From CAYRXM01 sp964428175 (GTDB taxonomy: Bacteria; Chloroflexota; Anaerolineae; JAFGEY01): a DNA stretch of 64,000 nt. Positions 16,208 to 24,301 of the stretch are shown one piece after another. A program made the position numbers and the translations under genes. Position 1 is the stretch's first letter. Every line of letters starts with the position of its first letter. Below the pieces are notes generated by a model. The model was not told the origin of the DNA and did not search any database. It was given only the letters and a program-made list of their open reading frames with translations. The DNA lies in assembly GCA_964428175.1 (NCBI GenBank), contig CAYRXM010000003.1, forward strand, positions 1 through 64,000, given 5' to 3'.

Positions 16208-17112
16208 CAAACCGCCTTTCGCTCCTGGCGATCAACCAGGTGTGTGCGGGCAAATGATAAGGCATTGCGGATCAAGTAGACCAATCCGACCAAGAGAGCT
16301 ATTCCGGCTGCGACCAGAGCCAATGTTTCTGCCGCCGGACGCAGCCAGTTCCAGGCATTGCCGGGCACGAATGTATCCCAAGTCACATAGGCTAACTGAT
16401 CGCCATTGCGGGGGAACCAGCGCATCAGTCGATATAGCCTCCAGGCACCCATAAAGCCCGTCAATGTGGTTACTGCCCACACCCCAGGCCTGGGCCATTG
16501 TGGCTTGAATCGTTGCCGCAGCGCGATCAGCAGGGCGCTGACGCCATAGATGACGATCAGGCCGATTGCCGGTGAGCGCGCAATTTCCATAAGCAAATCC
16601 CACAGCAGATGAAGCGGATAGTAAATCAGCATGGGGACCAGATGTGTTGCCAGGTACAACCCGATGTGCAAGACGGAAAAAATGCCGAGAACCAATTGTG
16701 ATGAATAAAGTATGGCGGGGATCGCAAAAAATATGGCAAAAATGAGATTAAAAAACCAGATCAGGTCCAGTTCGCCGAGGTCATAGGCGGCATACTTGGC
16801 GCCGCCGAACCACGGCGTTGACCACATCCCGGCGTATAAGGTCAGGCTGGCCCAGGCCGGCAGGGAGAAAAGCACCCATTCGGTCACGCCTGTTTTGCCG
16901 CGTTGGATGCGGAATGTTCCGATCAGGATGCCAGTTATGGTCAGCGCGCAGGTTGCCGTGTAGAAAGCGATTCCTACCGGGTGTATGGGATAATCTTGCA
17001 CCCGGCCCACAAAGGAGAGCAAGGCGAGAACGGCGACAGTGTGAGCCAGGGTCAGCAAAAGGGCCGGCGCGACGGGCAGCGCAGCGTTTAGAAACCGGCG
17101 TTTTTCATTCAT
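16207..17112 (-). CDS. Polytopic membrane protein, unknown function
   Basis: 301 residues with about eight hydrophobic helices and short loops; no transporter or enzyme motif seen. It is the middle gene of a three-gene membrane operon: its first 8 bases overlap the end of the gene before it and its stop overlaps the gene after it. A homologue of uncharacterised Chloroflexota membrane proteins is the most I can say. Confidence 0.68.
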   Translation of the reverse strand: MNEKRRFLNAALPVAPALLLTLAHTVAVLALLSFVGRVQDYPIHPVGIAFYTATCALTITGILIGTFRIQRGKTGVTEWVLFSLPAWASLTLYAGMWSTPWFGGAKYAAYDLGELDLIWFFNLIFAIFFAIPAILYSSQLVLGIFSVLHIGLYLATHLVPMLIYYPLHLLWDLLMEIARSPAIGLIVIYGVSALLIALRQRFKPQWPRPGVWAVTTLTGFMGAWRLYRLMRWFPRNGDQLAYVTWDTFVPGNAWNWLRPAAETLALVAAGIALLVGLVYLIRNALSFARTHLVDRQERKAV

Positions 17113-17515
17113 GGGCGCTGGCCTTTAGCCCATCTTGTTGACCAGTCGCTGCGGCCTGCCCGCAGGCCAGAAACAGGACGCCCACGAGCAGGAATGGCGC
17201 GCTATAGACGAGGGCGGGCAGCAGACTCGGAAGCCCGAAGGCCAGCGATGCCAGGTAGGCCGCGATGCCAAGTCCGGTCGCGCTGAGGACGACGACAAAC
17301 CCGCCGGCTCTTTCCCAGCGCCAGGCGGCGAAACAGCCTGCGATGGTCAATGCAAGCAGCGCCAGGACGGGGATAGCCATTCCCCGTGGCTTGTCTTCAT
17401 TGGTGAGCGCAAGAAGCATGACAATCAGAAACTCGCTGCTGAACAGGATGCTGGATGCGCGCGCCATCCAGCGTATGACGGCATTGTACTTGAGCGTGAC
17501 TCGAACGGTGCGCAT
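17105..17515 (-). CDS. Small membrane protein, four predicted helices
   Basis: 136 residues, four hydrophobic helices, short loops; first gene of the membrane operon 17515-15887. The ATG at 17515 follows AAGGAGA. A longer open frame upstream runs through the palindromic repeat at 17559-17606 and is rejected. Function unknown. Confidence 0.65.
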   Translation of the reverse strand: MRTVRVTLKYNAVIRWMARASSILFSSEFLIVMLLALTNEDKPRGMAIPVLALLALTIAGCFAAWRWERAGGFVVVLSATGLGIAAYLASLAFGLPSLLPALVYSAPFLLVGVLFLACGQAAATGQQDGLKASAHE

Positions 17516-17558
17516 GGGTAGGTTCTCCTTTTTTTGCAATGGGCCGAAAATCTGCCCC

Positions 17559-17606
17559 AGCCCTCCAGGGTAAGTGAACCAAAGGTTCACACTGCCTCGG
17601 AGGGCT
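17559..17606. repeat. Imperfect palindrome, AGCCCTCC family, left copy
   Basis: AGCCCTCC...GTGAACC AAA GGTTCAC...GGAGGGCT. The outer 8-base and inner 7-base arms are perfect. A second copy is at 20910-20955. It follows the stop of the gene at 17614 and may act as a leftward terminator. Confidence 0.82.
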
Positions 17607-17613
17607 ACAATGC

Positions 17614-17976
17614 TCAGTATTCTGGCACGGGAACAAGACCCAGATTGCTGAGCGCTCGATACAATCCCGGCCCGGTGATCTGCACTGTGGGCCAACTTTG
17701 GGGGCCTTGCACCACACGAATGGTTTCTCGCGTTGCGCCGGCCTTGCGCAAGGTTTCCGGGGTCAGTTCATCATAGATCAGCGTGGCCGTGCCGTCTATG
17801 GCCAGCACGTCGGGATTTTGCAGCATCTGGCGCAGATGGGGCGGGTCGGTGACGGCCACCACATAGGCCCAACCCTTGAAGCGCGTGCCGTTGCGTTCGG
17901 CCATATCACCGGCGGTGAGGTTGGGATGGGGGCAACCGCTCTTTTCAAAGAGAAGAGGCCAAGTTATTTTTTTCAT
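17614..17976 (-). CDS. Hypothetical protein
   Basis: 120 residues, no signal peptide or membrane helix. Begins MKKITWPLL, with CPHPNLTAGDMAERNGT and VVAVTDPPHLRQML; no known motif. It is the last gene of a lower-GC block of five leftward genes, 6 bases after the preceding stop. The other four encode exported proteins, so this may be a cytoplasmic accessory, but that is only context. Confidence 0.55.
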   Translation of the reverse strand: MKKITWPLLFEKSGCPHPNLTAGDMAERNGTRFKGWAYVVAVTDPPHLRQMLQNPDVLAIDGTATLIYDELTPETLRKAGATRETIRVVQGPQSWPTVQITGPGLYRALSNLGLVPVPEY

Positions 17977-17982
17977 CGTTCC

Positions 17983-18657
17983 TTACTTGTTCTCTTGTGC
18001 GGCTGCTATCTTGGTCAGGACATCGGAAAGCTCAAATGATACACGACAGTCATTAGCAGACCTGCTTCCTCGACAATCTGCACTCGCTTTGCCATCTTCT
18101 ACGCGCAAGGCGTCTACATAAGCATAAGGTGCAACGTTGGCAACATCGCCGGTTGCGCGGGCCAAAAACAGAACTATTTTGTCTCCAACGTTTATATCGA
18201 CGTACAAGTTTATTATCTCGCTGGTATCAATCCAGTCGTCTCCTACCTGACCACCAAGAGCCGCAAACTCGGGTACCAGTTCATTTGTGACATTGCCTTT
18301 GAGCACCTCGGTGGTTTTGAAAGCAAAAGGTGTATAGATCATCCATTTGGCTATGGATTTTGGATTGTGTTGCCACTCAGCGGGGCGTAAACCATCAGTA
18401 GTGCTCCAACGAGCCTTGCCGATGCCTGTTATTTCAGCCAGTACGACCAGATCGGCAAAAGGTAGTGCTTCTTCAGGTCGATGGCTACTTGGATATCCAA
18501 GTGCGTCAAGTCTTATTGGTTTGTTGGTGGAAGCAGAGACAGGCTCAGGAGTGCTTGATTGAAAGTAAAAGGAATTTGGCGAAACGGTGAATATCTGATG
18601 GGCAACCAAGACGCAAGCCAGCCATATCCCAAGTAGAATCAGATTTCTTTTTCTCAT
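17983..18657 (-). CDS. Secreted or anchored protein, unknown function
   Basis: About 224 residues with an N-terminal hydrophobic segment (residues 5-22) that is a signal or anchor. The mature part carries two cysteines (CRGS...NDCRV) that could form a disulphide outside the cell. GTG 18660 directly before the chosen ATG is an alternative start. Part of the lower-GC block with the metalloprotease gene. No family recognised. Confidence 0.6.
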   Translation of the reverse strand: MRKRNLILLGIWLACVLVAHQIFTVSPNSFYFQSSTPEPVSASTNKPIRLDALGYPSSHRPEEALPFADLVVLAEITGIGKARWSTTDGLRPAEWQHNPKSIAKWMIYTPFAFKTTEVLKGNVTNELVPEFAALGGQVGDDWIDTSEIINLYVDINVGDKIVLFLARATGDVANVAPYAYVDALRVEDGKASADCRGSRSANDCRVSFELSDVLTKIAAAQENK

Positions 18658-18684
18658 CACAGCAATTTTTCCTTTCTGGGCGCT

Positions 18685-19269
18685 CTAGTTTTTAATGCCA
18701 AGGGCTTGCAGACCATTCAAGTCGTCGGTGCGCAGATACCATTTCGTCTGAGGAACCGGCTCCATCACTGCTTCCGGATGGTTCTGTTCGCACTGTGACG
18801 GGTGAATCAAAACCATCCAGTGACCGGTTTCATGGAGCGCTACAGTTCTCCGATCATACCACCCCGACGACCACCAATATCCATCTCCGCCTGAATCGTA
18901 CCAGTTCTTGTCAGTGTTATAGTAGCTGATGGCTCCAGTCGCTTTTCCATTGCTGTTCCAATCAAGAAATGTAGTGGCAGGAACCGTTCCCCAGCCCGTG
19001 GAAGAAAACGATGCGCTGGCCCAACTGAATGCGTAGACACAAGCTGGGGATTGCTCCAAGTACAAATACACATCTGAAGCATCCCAGGTCGAAATGGCCG
19101 TCCTGATTTGGGACTGCCAGTCACCTGGTACGTTGCAGAAAGCCCAGGATGTCGAATAATTCGCTCTGGTGTCGACCGAGCAAGCTGCGTACGAGATCCC
19201 GCTGACCGTTAAGAGTAGCAAGATGATCAAAACAAGTGTTGTCTTGCGAAAATCAATTTTCCGTCTCAT
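18685..19269 (-). CDS. Secreted metzincin-type zinc metalloprotease
   Basis: 194 residues with a signal peptide ending near SYAA. The zinc motif HETGHWMVLIH (near residues 144-154) has the HExxHxxxxxH spacing of metzincins, a later Met-turn-like VMEPV, and a matrixin-like end (DDLNGLQALG). The glycine normally in the middle of the motif (HExxHxxGxxH) is replaced by valine, which is unusual. The catalytic domain is about the size of a minimal matrixin. It likely cleaves proteins outside the cell; no pro-domain is evident. It lies in a block of exported proteins. Confidence 0.78.
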   Translation of the reverse strand: MRRKIDFRKTTLVLIILLLLTVSGISYAACSVDTRANYSTSWAFCNVPGDWQSQIRTAISTWDASDVYLYLEQSPACVYAFSWASASFSSTGWGTVPATTFLDWNSNGKATGAISYYNTDKNWYDSGGDGYWWSSGWYDRRTVALHETGHWMVLIHPSQCEQNHPEAVMEPVPQTKWYLRTDDLNGLQALGIKN

Positions 19270-19402
19270 CAGACCTCCTCTTGCATGTGGTTTGGGTACT
19301 GTATGTTATCCTATATCGGAAATCAGTATTTCGGACCTCCAAGATTCAAATCACTTTGCAGTGCCGATTGGGTGCCGAGTGAAATCAGTCAGGTCAAAAC
19401 CC

Positions 19403-20170
19403 CTACCAATCGTATGCCCAAACGGGCATCTCGATGGTCAGGTGGTTGATTGTTCTGTGTCGCCAGGTGGGACTCTTGAGCACCTGATCCCGAACCTCTT
19501 GAGGCGTTGTGTCTACGACACGTATATCCTTGTGATCCAATAGGACGTCGAGATTCTGTGCGTCAACCCACGCCCGTACGGCCAGATAACCATGAATGTC
19601 GGCAGTGCTGGCGCGGGCGAGATCGGTCTCGTTATCTTGGGTCACTTCGGGTACCACGCCGCCGCCCACACCCATTTCGGCATACTCTTGTATCGAACGG
19701 ACCAATAAAGGGCCTTCTTCTACCGAATAGCCTGCGAAGGGTAGTCCATCCCGGTAGCCAACGACAGCACTCTCAAAAACCTTTGCGTTCGCCAGGCTCA
19801 AGATGTTGTTTGCTTGCTCGAGTGAAAGCGGATGGGCAAAGATGATCATCAGGTCTAGCGGGCCAGTTCGGTTTTCTGCGATCCAGTTCAGAGCACGTTG
19901 ATGACTCGCCTGGAGATAGGCATCAGAAAAGCCAGAAGCATCCCTGGTAGGCCGATTGGGTTTCAGGTGGACAAAAATGCCATCCTCCACGAGCGCATTT
20001 GTTGCATTCTCGTGGTGCATGTGTACCTCAATTTCGTACTCGTAGGTGGGCATCTGGTATGTCGCATGGGATGGCCTGGCCAGTATCCCCCGACCAACTG
20101 CAAACCATACTCCCCCGGCGAGCAAGATCGCCAGGCCTACCAGAACGATTGTTTTGCTGTTTTTAGTCAT
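19403..20170 (-). CDS. Membrane-anchored exported protein, unknown function
   Basis: 255 residues: a short basic N-terminus, one hydrophobic segment (about 8-28) and an outside domain of about 225 residues containing EVHMHHENATN and a repeated acidic pattern. GC content is lower than in the flanking genes. A gap of about 130 bases separates it from the protease gene. No family recognised. Confidence 0.58.
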   Translation of the reverse strand: MTKNSKTIVLVGLAILLAGGVWFAVGRGILARPSHATYQMPTYEYEIEVHMHHENATNALVEDGIFVHLKPNRPTRDASGFSDAYLQASHQRALNWIAENRTGPLDLMIIFAHPLSLEQANNILSLANAKVFESAVVGYRDGLPFAGYSVEEGPLLVRSIQEYAEMGVGGGVVPEVTQDNETDLARASTADIHGYLAVRAWVDAQNLDVLLDHKDIRVVDTTPQEVRDQVLKSPTWRHRTINHLTIEMPVWAYDW

Positions 20171-20235
20171 TGTGTCCTCCCGTATGTTCTCATCAAAAAT
20201 CAGTATTTTGTTAGCAGACCAGAGTGCTCGCAGTG

Positions 20236-20802
20236 TTAGGGATCACTTCCATCGTCGCTATAGCTGGCTGTGTAAAGCTGCTTGCCAAGCCACTCCTCAC
20301 CACCCCACCCGGTCCAACTCACATTGCACTCGCCCCCATAACTCGCGGTATATTCTTTGGTAGCCCATGCTGCTGCCTGATAATATGTGTTTGGGTTGAC
20401 GTTATTCTCCTTCAGAGTGATTGTAATTTGCTCAGGTTGAGATCCAAGACCGCCGCACTCATTTGACGTCCACCAGCTGTCTATCCAATCTCCACCGCGT
20501 TCTTCTAAATAGATTGGCTTGAGTCGATTACAAAAATTCTTCGGATTCGTGCCCGGATCGAACCACTCCAACTCGATACGTCTGTTACTTGTAGGCGGAT
20601 TATGTGCTGTCCACATAAAAGTAGATTCCCACTGAACCTGTGTATCCAGGTTGTACCAATTTTGATATCCCCAATCAGGACTATCTGGCTGGGTACCGTG
20701 CCAAGAACCGGCAGCCAGCACAACCATGCAAGTTGCTCCAACCCAAGTTGCACAAAGGGCTAATCCAAACAGCAGTCGCAAAAGTAAATGCTTTTGTACC
20801 AT
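20236..20802 (-). CDS. Secreted tryptophan-rich protein, unknown function
   Basis: 188 residues with a signal peptide ending near VLAAG. The mature part is rich in Trp, Tyr and Asn (WHGT, DWGYQNWYN, WIDSWW) with three cysteines, suggesting a small extracellular beta domain that might bind carbohydrate. The start ATG 20802 follows GAGGAG. First gene of the lower-GC block. Function unknown. Confidence 0.6.
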   Translation of the reverse strand: MVQKHLLLRLLFGLALCATWVGATCMVVLAAGSWHGTQPDSPDWGYQNWYNLDTQVQWESTFMWTAHNPPTSNRRIELEWFDPGTNPKNFCNRLKPIYLEERGGDWIDSWWTSNECGGLGSQPEQITITLKENNVNPNTYYQAAAWATKEYTASYGGECNVSWTGWGGEEWLGKQLYTASYSDDGSDP

Positions 20803-20909
20803 TGTTATCTCCTCGTTAAAGGTGCTTTTGCAAGTTAAATTCATCTTGCTCCGATGTTCCAAGTGTATCACACATTTTTTCGCCTGCAACCTGTCAGGTG
20901 GCATAAAAC

Positions 20910-20955
20910 AGCCCTCCGAGGCAAGTGAACCAGGTTCACGCTGCCTTGGAGGGCT
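20910..20955. repeat. Imperfect palindrome, AGCCCTCC family, right copy
   Basis: AGCCCTCCGAGGCA... GTGAACC A GGTTCAC ...TGCCTTGGAGGGCT. Nearly the same sequence as 17559-17606. On the minus strand it follows the response-regulator stop and is followed by TGTTTTAT, so it can act as that gene's terminator. Confidence 0.85.
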
Positions 20956-20977
20956 GAAAATTTTTCGCTGGGCGCTT

Positions 20978-21604
20978 TTATAGCCCGTGTTCGCGCGCCC
21001 ACACCGCCGCTTCGACTCGCCCGCGCAGGCCCAGTTTGCGCAGCAGGTTGCCGACGTGAAACTGGGCGGTGCGCTCGGAAATGTCGAGGTGGAGGGCGAT
21101 CTCTTTGTTGGTTGCGCCTTGCGCCACCAGGCGCAGCACCTCGACCTCGCGCTCGGTCAGGCCATCCGGGCGGCCCTCTTGCACCCAGACGGACATCTTG
21201 GCGGCGACCGACGGACTGAAATAGCCCTGTCCCTGTGCCACGCAGCGGATGGCCTGCACGATGTCGCCGGGCAGCTCATCTTTGAGCAAATAGCCCGCCG
21301 CGCCGGCCTGGATCATGGGGTAGACGTAGGCGTTGTCGGCGAACGAGCTAAAGGCCAAAATGCGGGTGGGCAGCGCGTGCTGGCACGCGCGCTGGCGCAT
21401 CCACCGCGCCACCGAGATGCCGTCCTCGCCGGGAAGTTGGCAGTCGAGCACCAGCACGTCGGGCGGATCGGCTTCCAGCGCGGCCCGCGCCGTCTCGGCA
21501 TCGGCGGCCTCGCCCACAATGCACATGTCGGGCGCTTGCTCGATCAGCAGGCGCAGCCCTATGCGCAGGGTGGGGTGGTCGTCGAGAAGAAAAATGCGGA
21601 TCAT
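20978..21604 (-). CDS. LuxR/NarL-type response regulator
   Basis: 208 residues: receiver domain (residues about 1-120) with the acidic pair LLDDH, phospho-acceptor LDCQLPG near residue 53 and KDEL lysine; then a LuxR helix-turn-helix (LTEREVEVLRLVAQGATNKEIA). The likely partner is the kinase at 23072-24301, but that kinase has a HisKA dimerisation domain, whereas NarL-type regulators usually pair with HisKA_3 kinases. ATG 21604 follows GAGGA; the longer frame upstream runs through a palindromic repeat and is rejected. Confidence 0.9.
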   Translation of the reverse strand: MIRIFLLDDHPTLRIGLRLLIEQAPDMCIVGEAADAETARAALEADPPDVLVLDCQLPGEDGISVARWMRQRACQHALPTRILAFSSFADNAYVYPMIQAGAAGYLLKDELPGDIVQAIRCVAQGQGYFSPSVAAKMSVWVQEGRPDGLTEREVEVLRLVAQGATNKEIALHLDISERTAQFHVGNLLRKLGLRGRVEAAVWAREHGL

Positions 21605-21617
21605 GTCAATGTCCTCA

Positions 21618-21650
21618 AGAAACCTGGCTTTTGTCAAAAGCCAGGTTTCT
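21618..21650. repeat. 33-bp palindrome, CCTGG-TTTTGTCAAAA family
   Basis: AGAAACCTGGCTTTT (21618-21632), GTC, AAAAGCCAGGTTTCT (21636-21650): perfect arms of 15. It lies between two genes of one operon. It shares its core with the copy at 62664-62694. Confidence 0.88.
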
Positions 21651-21653
21651 CGC

Positions 21654-23075
21654 TCAAGGGCGCAGCAGCGCATCAAACTCTTCGGCGGCGTAAATCAGGC
21701 GGCCGGGTTTTTTGGCAAGGCTGAACCAGTCCCAGGTGTCGGCGCCGGAGCGCTCCAGGTCGACGAACCAGCACAGTGCCTCGATTTGGGCTTCCTCGTT
21801 CACCGCTTGCAGCGCGGCGGTCAACCAGCCGGCGGGATAGTTTTGCACCGGCGGCACGTTCTCGGCGGCGGTGTAGGTGTTGACCGAGGTCAGGTAGACC
21901 GGCTTGCCCTGGGTGGCGGGGTAGGCGTTGATGATGTTCAGCCAGTCTTGGTAGACGCGGAACCCGGCCTGCGCGGCACCCCATTCCGGCGCGTGCAAAT
22001 CGAGGAGCGGCTCTTGGGCGGCCTGCTCGCCGGCCAGCTCGGGACGGCCGGGCGCGTGCAGGGCAAAACCGTCGGGTGCGGCGATGGGTATGCCGGCCGC
22101 CGACTTGGCCCGCGCCGACTCGTCGAGCGCGGCGATCAGGGTGTGCATGTAATTCAGCCACGGCGCGTCGATCGTCCAGCGGCGCGCGCCGTCCTGATCG
22201 ACGTTCCAGGGGCGCACCGGCCCGACCAGCACGCGCACGTGGGTGTTTTCGGCATGTACCGTCTGCACGGCGTTATCGCTGTGATCGGGCGGCTCGCCGT
22301 AGCCGTTGAACAAGCGGGCGTACCATTCTGGCGTCACCGCGCTTCCCACGGCGAGAGTGTTGGCGTCCAGGGCATTGAACCCGCTGCCCAGCAGGTAGCC
22401 GTACACCGGGCGCAGCCGCTCGTCGCGGGCCAACCGGCGCAGATAGGCCAGGTATTCAGTCAAGGCCAGGTGGTCGCCGGTTGGCGGGATGCTCTGGCCC
22501 TGGTCGTAATCGACGCGCACCAGCACGCGCAGTCCGCTGCCGGCGGCTTGCGCCACCCGCCAGGCCAGGTCGTCGATGCCCCAGAATTCATCTTCGGCCA
22601 GCCGGGCGTAGGTCAGCTCGACATCCCACCCGCTGCGCCCGCGCCAGGGGCGCGCCGGATCGGCAAAGGCCACGCCCAGTTTGGTCGGCGTGAGGTTGGG
22701 TGGGGTAATGGTGGGCGTGGGGCCGGTGCTCCAGCGGCCGCGTTCCTGGCAGCCGGTGTGGCAATCGTGATAAAAGACCCAGCAGGTGGGCGCTTGCGCA
22801 TTCACCTGCCACGTCCAGGTCCAGGTGCCGCCGGGGTTTTGACGCCAGGTGGGGGATGGCGCAGCCCACCCGTCGACGGCCAGCAGCACAAACGGCCAGG
22901 GTTCGCGGTCGGTGATGTGTACCGCGCCGGCCGAAAAATGAATCTGCGGCCAGATCGCCGCCTGCTCGCCGGGCAAAACGATCACCTGACCGGAGATGGG
23001 CAAAAACCAATAGCCGATCAGCAAGAGCAGCAGGAGGGCGACCGGCCAGACTGCCCGCGTCCATTTGGGATTCAT
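21654..23075 (-). CDS. Secreted protein with glycosidase-like barrel
   Basis: 473 residues. An N-terminal hydrophobic anchor (residues 8-27) is followed by a beta domain with a Cys-rich loop (CWVFYHDCHTGC), a TPTITPP linker, and a C-terminal domain with alternating helices and strands (LRVLVRVDYD, VYGYLLGSGFNA, ALCWFVD) like a TIM-barrel glycoside hydrolase. Catalytic residues cannot be assigned. Its ATG overlaps the kinase stop (ATGA) and the regulator follows, so it sits between the two partners of a two-component system. It might be a third, extracellular component. Confidence 0.68.
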   Translation of the reverse strand: MNPKWTRAVWPVALLLLLLIGYWFLPISGQVIVLPGEQAAIWPQIHFSAGAVHITDREPWPFVLLAVDGWAAPSPTWRQNPGGTWTWTWQVNAQAPTCWVFYHDCHTGCQERGRWSTGPTPTITPPNLTPTKLGVAFADPARPWRGRSGWDVELTYARLAEDEFWGIDDLAWRVAQAAGSGLRVLVRVDYDQGQSIPPTGDHLALTEYLAYLRRLARDERLRPVYGYLLGSGFNALDANTLAVGSAVTPEWYARLFNGYGEPPDHSDNAVQTVHAENTHVRVLVGPVRPWNVDQDGARRWTIDAPWLNYMHTLIAALDESARAKSAAGIPIAAPDGFALHAPGRPELAGEQAAQEPLLDLHAPEWGAAQAGFRVYQDWLNIINAYPATQGKPVYLTSVNTYTAAENVPPVQNYPAGWLTAALQAVNEEAQIEALCWFVDLERSGADTWDWFSLAKKPGRLIYAAEEFDALLRP

Positions 23076-24301
23076 GCATCCTCCTCGGGCAGGCGCGGCA
23101 GCATAAAGCGCACCTGTGTGCCGGTTTGATCCCCTTGCGCCTGGCTGTCGATCTGTAAGTGGCTCTGGTGGCGGCGCAAAATTTCTTGCGCCAGGGCCAG
23201 CCCCAGGCCAAGCCCCTCCCGGTCGGCGGCGGCGCCGCGATAAAAGCGCTGGGCGATGCGCGGCAGGTGCTGCGCCGGGATGCCCGGTCCCGTGTCGAGG
23301 ATGGCGCAGTCGACGCCGGAGTCTTGCTGCTGCAAGGAAACGGTCACCCGGTCGCCGGGCCGCCCGTATTTGAGCGCATTGTCGATCAGGTTGAGCAAGA
23401 CCTGTTTGATCTGTCCGGCGTCGCCGAGGATCAAATCCAGCGGCGCGTGCGCTTCCAGGGTCAAGGCGATGTCTTTGGCCTGTGCCTGGGGCCGCATCTG
23501 GGCGACGACCTCCTCGGCCACGCCCAGCAGGTCAACCGGGCGGCGCTCGATCTCCTGGCTGGCTTGCAGACGACCCAGCTCGAGCAGCGCGTGGGTCAGG
23601 CGCGACATGCGCTGCGCTTCGGTCTGCATCAGGTCGATGGACTGGCCGCGCTGTTCGCCGGAGAGGGTGGACAGGCGCAGCACCTCCAGGTGGGTGAGCA
23701 GCGCGGCGATGGGGGTGCGCAGTTCGTGTGAGAGGTCGCTGAACAGGCGGTTGGCCGACTGCTCGGCCTGTTGCTGCGCGGTGGCGTCCTGGAGAAAGAC
23801 GGCGTACAGGGGGTGTTCGGCCCCGCCGACGGCAGTGACCCACCAGCGCGCCCAGCGTTCGCCGTCCAGCGCGATGACCCGGTAGCGCCCGGCGGTGGCG
23901 ATCTCTTCCCAGATCGCGTCGCAGTCTTGCCGCAGCGCGTCGACCCAGGCGGCGGCGGGCAGCCGCCCGTCCTCGGTCCGTCCGTCTGCGGGCGCCCCGT
24001 CTGCGGCCCGCCCGTCTGCGGGCGACAGGTCCAGCAAGTGGGCGGCATACGGGTTGGCGTACACATAGCTGCCATCGCCGTCGAGGATCAGCAGGCCGAA
24101 CGGCGCGCGCTCCAGCGCCGGCGCGGCCTGCTGCGGCCAGCCTGACGTTTCCATTCGACGACGCGCCGCCCGGCCGGCGAGCAGGAACAGCGCGCCCGCC
24201 ATCGCCAGCGCGATCAGCAGGATGATAAAGATGGTCCAGCGTAAATCCAGGGTGAACACAAGTGGATGGTCCTTGAAAAATTCAGCGCACCCGAAAGACA
24301 T
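23072..24301 (-). CDS. Sensor histidine kinase with PAS domain
   Basis: About 409 residues: one N-terminal membrane helix (about 23-43), a PAS-like domain (FGLLILDGDGSYVYANPYAA, about 68-185), HisKA with SHELRTP near residue 191, and HATPase_c (NLIDNALKYG, DTGPGI, GLGLGLA). No extracytoplasmic sensor domain is visible, so any outside signal would have to come from a partner. An Ala-Asp-Gly-Arg-rich stretch inside the PAS region is encoded by 15-bp tandem repeats (23982-24026). The start is uncertain: ATG 24301 overlaps the upstream gene by 20 bases, while GTG 24259 has AAGGA upstream. Confidence 0.88.
   Translation of the reverse strand: MSFGCAEFFKDHPLVFTLDLRWTIFIILLIALAMAGALFLLAGRAARRRMETSGWPQQAAPALERAPFGLLILDGDGSYVYANPYAAHLLDLSPADGRAADGAPADGRTEDGRLPAAAWVDALRQDCDAIWEEIATAGRYRVIALDGERWARWWVTAVGGAEHPLYAVFLQDATAQQQAEQSANRLFSDLSHELRTPIAALLTHLEVLRLSTLSGEQRGQSIDLMQTEAQRMSRLTHALLELGRLQASQEIERRPVDLLGVAEEVVAQMRPQAQAKDIALTLEAHAPLDLILGDAGQIKQVLLNLIDNALKYGRPGDRVTVSLQQQDSGVDCAILDTGPGIPAQHLPRIAQRFYRGAAADREGLGLGLALAQEILRRHQSHLQIDSQAQGDQTGTQVRFMLPRLPEEDA
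23982..24026. repeat. 15-bp tandem repeat, three copies
   Basis: Three consecutive units beginning CCGTCTGCGG within the kinase gene. They encode an ADGxx(A/P)-type low-complexity loop in the PAS region. Confidence 0.8.

Noticed and set aside
21333..23129. A 598-codon open frame opposite the glycosidase-like gene and regulator
   Set aside because: It crosses two real genes and a palindromic repeat, with no ribosome binding site and no recognisable domain.
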